A stretch of DNA of 64,000 nt from Lantana camara (lineage: Eukaryota; Streptophyta; Magnoliopsida; Lamiales; Verbenaceae), in NCBI GenBank assembly GCA_037501455.1, contig CM074860.1, positions 38,450,501 through 38,514,500 on the forward strand, read 5' to 3'. This document shows positions 59,727 through 64,000 of the stretch, one piece after another. Within the stretch, counting starts at the first letter, position 1. Every line of letters starts with the position of its first letter. The notes below the pieces were generated by a model, which did not search any database, had not been told where the DNA came from, and worked only from the letters and a program-made list of their open reading frames with translations. The translations under genes and the position numbers were made by a program.

Positions 59727-61570
59727 TGTTTCTGCAAATATGAAGAACAGAGGAAAAACAGAGTATGGCTACGGGAAAGCATAACAAAGCAACCAAAAAT
59801 CCATTTTCAATCTACCAAGTTATGTTTTGCTGGAAGTATGATGCATACATATTCAACAAGTAATAAAACTCCATTTAAACACCTAAATCATGGAAAATCA
59901 CCAAGAATCCAAGTTCCAAGTTCATGATCACACTTGATCATTCAAGCTCAATTCTCAACCAATTCATGCACAAATCATGCCATAATTCATGATATAATCA
60001 CATAATCATGCTTCCAATTTCAATTAACTCATCTAACATATAAATCCCAAACCCTAGCTCAATCATACATGCTCAAGAATCAAGAGTTCATGCACCACCA
60101 ACCTTGGAAATGAAAGAAAGGAAGAAGATGGATGAGGGTGATGATCAAGCTTCCCAAACTTGGATTAATACTTGAAATTCTTGATGAAATGGATGAAAAT
60201 CACTTCCTTTCCTTTTCTTCTTAATACCGAGAGAGAGAGGAAGAAAATATGTTGAAGAATTTGGAAGCAAAATGATTGAAGAAGCTTGGAGATGATATAC
60301 CGTGATATTTTGGGAAAATGTAATATTTGCAATTAAACCTTCCAAGTTAATTAAGTTAAGCAATCAAGGATGTCAAGTTTGGAAAGTGATCACTTTAGTC
60401 CTCAAAGGTTTTCATGCAATTTGGTCCCTAAGTTTAAAAGAATGAACATATAGGGGCAAGTTGACAATTAAATCATATTCGGTAATTATTTCACGAAATA
60501 AATATTTTCATGTCTTGAAAGGAATTCTCAATTAATATAAATTGATAAAATCTCATGAAAGTATTATAATTATAATTTATAAAATTGTTTTAAACATAAA
60601 ATATTAATAAATAAAACCCGGGGCGTTACAATGACTCCCACGCACGGGATTTCTTCCTCCACCAAACCTCCTGGTGGATTCAGAGGTGATCCCACAATGG
60701 TGAGGATAGTGCAAGAGTTACCCGTCAGCCCTTGCTTTCCCGGTTGGCTCAATACACTACCCTCGGGCCCAATGTGAACAATAGCTACTCGCCAAAACAA
60801 TCAATTTGTCAATCAATCAATCAATCAATCCATTTTCGTGAAATCATTTGAAAATCATAAGGTTCGAAAACTATAGATATGTAGATACGTTTTGGCCGAA
60901 AATCACATAAGGGTTGTAAGGTTCTATATATCTAGAATTTAAACCTCACCTTAACCAACAAAAGGGGAACAAAGAAACACCCTATGGAGCGTGCTCCTCG
61001 TCTCCGGGACCGAGATCTGTGCAACAAGAACAAGTGTGAAATAAGACTCGACTCGAATGAACCAATTATGACGAACGACAATGATATGTAACCTCAATCA
61101 TGCATTTATAATCAATGAGTGTCAAATAGGAGCATACTTATCAATAAAGTGAGCATATAGTTCATATAAGTCATATATGGAAGCTAAGAAAGTGAAAGGA
61201 ACGCAATAACAAGGGTTTTGGTGAAGTTTGGCAAAAACCGACAATTTTTGAAAATGACCAAGCTGTGGAAAAAGGGAAATATCTAAAGTTCTAAAGATTG
61301 GAATTGGGTTTTGTTTGTTGGGAATGAAACTAGACAAGTATACCTTTAAAATGATATATGGCTCGTTTTCTAGTTCAAAGCGAGGAGAAAATGGCGAATG
61401 GTTGAAGTTGGATGAGTGCAGTTTGTCCGTAAAGCAGCGACACCAAAAATAATTGATCATAACTCACAAATGGGAAACGATATTGAGATGATTCCATTGG
61501 AGGTTGTTCTAAACTTCAAGATCTTTCCAAAGAATTAAAAATCAGGTCATTTGGAGTTCGGATGAGGGAG

Positions 61571-61692
61571 TACCCGGCCGGGTAAAATTCAAGGGAAAAG
61601 TTCCCCGACCGGGTAAGCAGTACAGAAGCTTTTTGGGGGAAAACTACCCGCCCGGGTACTTTTTATGCACAAAAAGTACCCGGCCGGGTACT
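61571..61692 (-). repeat. Palindrome array of the family A solo LTR, TACCCGGCCGGGTA type
   Basis: Units at 61571-61584 (perfect TACCCGGCCGGGTA), about 61602-61615 (imperfect), 61645-61658 (TACCCG/CGGGTA) and 61675-61692 (perfect 18 bp AGTACCCGGCCGGGTACT). It occupies the place where other family A LTRs have the GTGACACG array. Confidence 0.8.
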
Positions 61693-62639
61693 GTTCCAGA
61701 GGTGGAAAAAGGCCCAAAATAGGGGTAGCTTCAGGGAGGAAAGAAAAGGAATGAAACCCCAAAGTAAACTCAACCAAAATGCTCCAAAATAATCATATAA
61801 CATGTATATAACTTAAAGACATCATTTAGGTAGCATATAAACCATGAAACATGCATCAATCATCAAGATTTCATCATTCCAAACCCTTATCAATTCATGC
61901 CATCAACCTCCCATTTCTTCAAGAATCCATGCAAGTTGGCAAACTAAATGATCAAGATCATGCTTCTAACTCCAAATAACCAAGAATTCATCAAATACTT
62001 CCTAAACCCTATTCAATCACCAATCAAGAAATTCATCCAAGTTCATCTTATACCTTGAGATAAGCTAGAAGTGAAATGGGATGGCAATAGGATGAAGATG
62101 ATGATGCTAGCTTCTCAATTCTTTCCAAATATGACTTGAATTATGAGATGAATCTTCCTTCTCCTCCTTGGTGTTTTGATCGATCTTCAATGTGTGTGTG
62201 TGTAGCTCTCTTGCAAATATAATGTATGAAATGAAATGTATACATACAATGTAATATAAAAGCTAATTAATCTAAAGTCTTCCACTAACTATGATGAATC
62301 ACCACAATTTGCAACTAAGTCCTCCTAATAATTGAATTCATTCAATCAAATTTCCTCTGTAAACAAAAGATCAAGTAGCTCCAATTTCTTTAATTCAATT
62401 AGGTCCATAAATTTACACAAAGTGTCAATCAAGGACATTTAGTGCAATTAGGTCACATATAGCAATTAGTTCATATAATTCACGTAAATGACAATTTATA
62501 TAAATGCATAGAGATGTAATGTATATAATATGATGAAGGTTGTAAATAATTGAATGAAATGATTAAATTAAATTCTCCCAACTCCCGAAGACCCACTCGT
62601 GGCGTGCTTACCTGAACTTCTGGAAATTGGGGCGTTACA

Positions 62640-64000
62640 TTAATACGTGTGAATAAGAAGCAATTATTAGTTAAATAACTACTATTAGCTTATTCTTTTC
62701 ACCAATAATACATATAATCATCATGTTTGTAGTTAAAGTGATTAAATTATTATAATTTTTTATTTTAAAAATAATAGGAATGGCAAATTACGAGGGAATT
62801 CCAAGGGATTTCCGAGGGAATTTCCATTATCCCTTGCAAATCCCTCGGAATTTGACATCAGATAAATTAAAAAAAGTGAAAAAAAACCGTGTTTTTAAAG
62901 ATTCAATTTAATAATATAAAATTTCGTTAATTAACAAATTAAATAAGAAAAAGTTGATGTTTTAGAAATATATAAAGGCGTAGTTCGATTTTAATTTAGA
63001 AGAACACAAACATCTACATTGATATCGTTCAAAATACCAATCGGAAGTTTGATTAATACGTGTGTATAAGAAGCAATTATTAATTATATAACTACCAATA
63101 GCTTTCTCTTTTCACCAATAATACATATAATCGTCATGGGTGTAGTTAGAGTGAATAAACTATTATAATTCTTTAATTTAAAAATAATAAGAAAGGCAAA
63201 TTCCAAGGGAATTTCGGAGGATTTCCGATTGAATTTTCATTTTCTCTCGGAATTCACTCGGAAATCCCTCGGAATTTGAAATAAAATAAATTAAAAAAAG
63301 TGAAAATATCAAGTTTCTAAAGATTCAATTTAATATCATAAAATTTTGTTAATTAATAAATTAAAAAAGGAAAAGTTGATGTTTTAGAAATATATAAAAT
63401 TTAAAAATATTTAAATATATGTGAACATTTTCGAGGGAATATTTCCCTTGGAAATCCCTTGGAATATAATTTTAATTTAAATATTAATTAAGTTTTAATT
63501 TTCCTAGTGAATTTTTCCTCGGAAATTCCTTGGAATTTGAAATAAAATAAATTAAAAAAAGAGAAAAAAAGCGTGTTTCTAAAGATTCAATTTAATAAAA
63601 TAAAATTTTGTTAATTAGTAAATTAAAAAAGAAAAAGTTGATGTTTTAGAAATATATAAAGGCGAAATTCGATTTTAATTTAAAAGAACAGGAACATCTA
63701 CATTAATACCGTTCAAAATACTAGTCGGAAGTGTGATTAATACGTGTGAATAAGAAGCAATTATTAATTAAATAACTTCTATTAGCTTACTCTTTTCACC
63801 AATAATACATATAATCCTCATGTTTGTAGTTAAAGTGATTAAATTATTATAATTTTTTATTTTAAAAATAATAAGAATGGCAAATTTCGAGGGAATTCCA
63901 CGGGATTTCCGAGGGAATTTCCATTATCCCTTGAAAATCCCTCGGAATTTGACATAAAATAAATTAAAAAAAAGTGAAAAAAATTGTGTTTTTAAAGATT
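62640..64000 (-). repeat. AT-rich satellite array, reverse orientation, right end of window
   Basis: Resumes the array cut at 51374, starting with the ttaat duplication. It follows the sequence of about 47500-48890 closely, as expected for the second 3.87 kb higher-order copy. Runs off the window. Confidence 0.92.

Larger units (their letters stand above)
52156..60630 (-). mobile_element. Complete non-autonomous LTR retrotransposon, family C, with a shortened gag
   Basis: 8475 bp with a perfect atgac duplication (52151-52155 and 60631-60635). In minus-strand order: 5' LTR (58007-60630), primer site, a 2.0 kb leader, gag with zinc knuckles (55188-55919), hairpin array, polypurine tract, 3' LTR (52156-54780). 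No protease, reverse transcriptase, RNase H or integrase is present, so it needs enzymes from another element. Its LTR ends and conserved LTR domains match those of the Ty3 element at 27215, a possible helper family. The layout (LTRs, Gag only) resembles the TR-GAG class of plant non-autonomous elements. By eye the LTRs differ at about 24 sites in 2.6 kb, mostly C/T or G/A changes, so it is fairly young. Confidence 0.9.
58007..60630 (-). mobile_element. 5' LTR of element C (2624 bp)
   Basis: Near-identical to the 3' LTR at 52156-54780, including the palindrome array, exon-like block and three-hairpin domain. Most differences are transitions, as expected from cytosine methylation decay. Confidence 0.92.
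51375..62639 (-). mobile_element. Solo LTR, family A (about 2.79 kb net), split by element C
   Basis: On the minus strand it starts TGTAACGCCCCAATTTCC (at 62639) and ends CGGGTGCTACA (at 51375), with a perfect ttaat target-site duplication (51370-51374 and 62640-62644) in satellite. Net sequence is 51375-52155 plus 60636-62639. No primer site or internal region remains. Its palindrome array (61571-61692) has a different sequence from the other family A copies. Confidence 0.9.

Overview
This window looks like nuclear heterochromatin from a plant. I see no host gene, tRNA gene, rRNA gene or CRISPR array. The whole 64 kb is explained by an AT-rich satellite with a monomer of about 400 bp, interrupted by nested long terminal repeat (LTR) retrotransposons. 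The plant call rests on four things: primer binding sites of the initiator-Met-tRNA type (TGGTATCAGAGC) in four elements, very long LTRs, an element with Tekay/Del-like (Ty3/gypsy) Gag and Pol, and a copia-type LTR with the familiar TGTTAGGAATAGTG start. I cannot name the species.

Layout. 1-6446 is the 5' end of a minus-strand, apparently non-coding LTR element (family B). It sits in an LTR fragment of a related family (6447-8152), which sits in satellite (8153-9685). 9686-18974 is a broken minus-strand copia element: 5' leader, primer site and 5' LTR. Its LTR carries a solo LTR of family A (11378-17984), which itself carries a solo LTR of family B (13267-17109). 18975-25883 is forward satellite. 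25884-37119 is a minus-strand family B solo LTR split by the only autonomous-type element (27215-34667), which has a 2.5 kb 5' LTR, gag, pol and a truncated 3' LTR. 37120-38360 is forward satellite. At about 38360 the satellite flips, and the reverse array runs to 51374 and again from 62640 to the end, with higher-order repeats of 2173 bp and about 3.87 kb. 51375-62639 is a family A solo LTR split by a complete 8.5 kb non-autonomous element (family C, 52156-60630) that keeps two LTRs, primer site, a shortened gag and a polypurine tract.

Families A, B and C begin alike (TGTAACGCC...) and end alike (GTGCTACA or GTGTTACA), and share a conserved 3' half of the LTR. That suggests one set of enzymes could mobilise all of them. 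I suggest an RNA-level layer as the least described part of the window: (1) arrays of short palindromes at the same place in each LTR family but with unrelated sequences; (2) a block of about 210 bp with three consecutive hairpins whose stems change by compensatory pairs while the loops stay fixed; (3) a conserved splice-like exon in the LTR and a splice acceptor one base before the gag ATG; (4) five covarying hairpins just ahead of the polypurine tract of element C. All of these were read by eye. Transcription, splicing and function are inferred.
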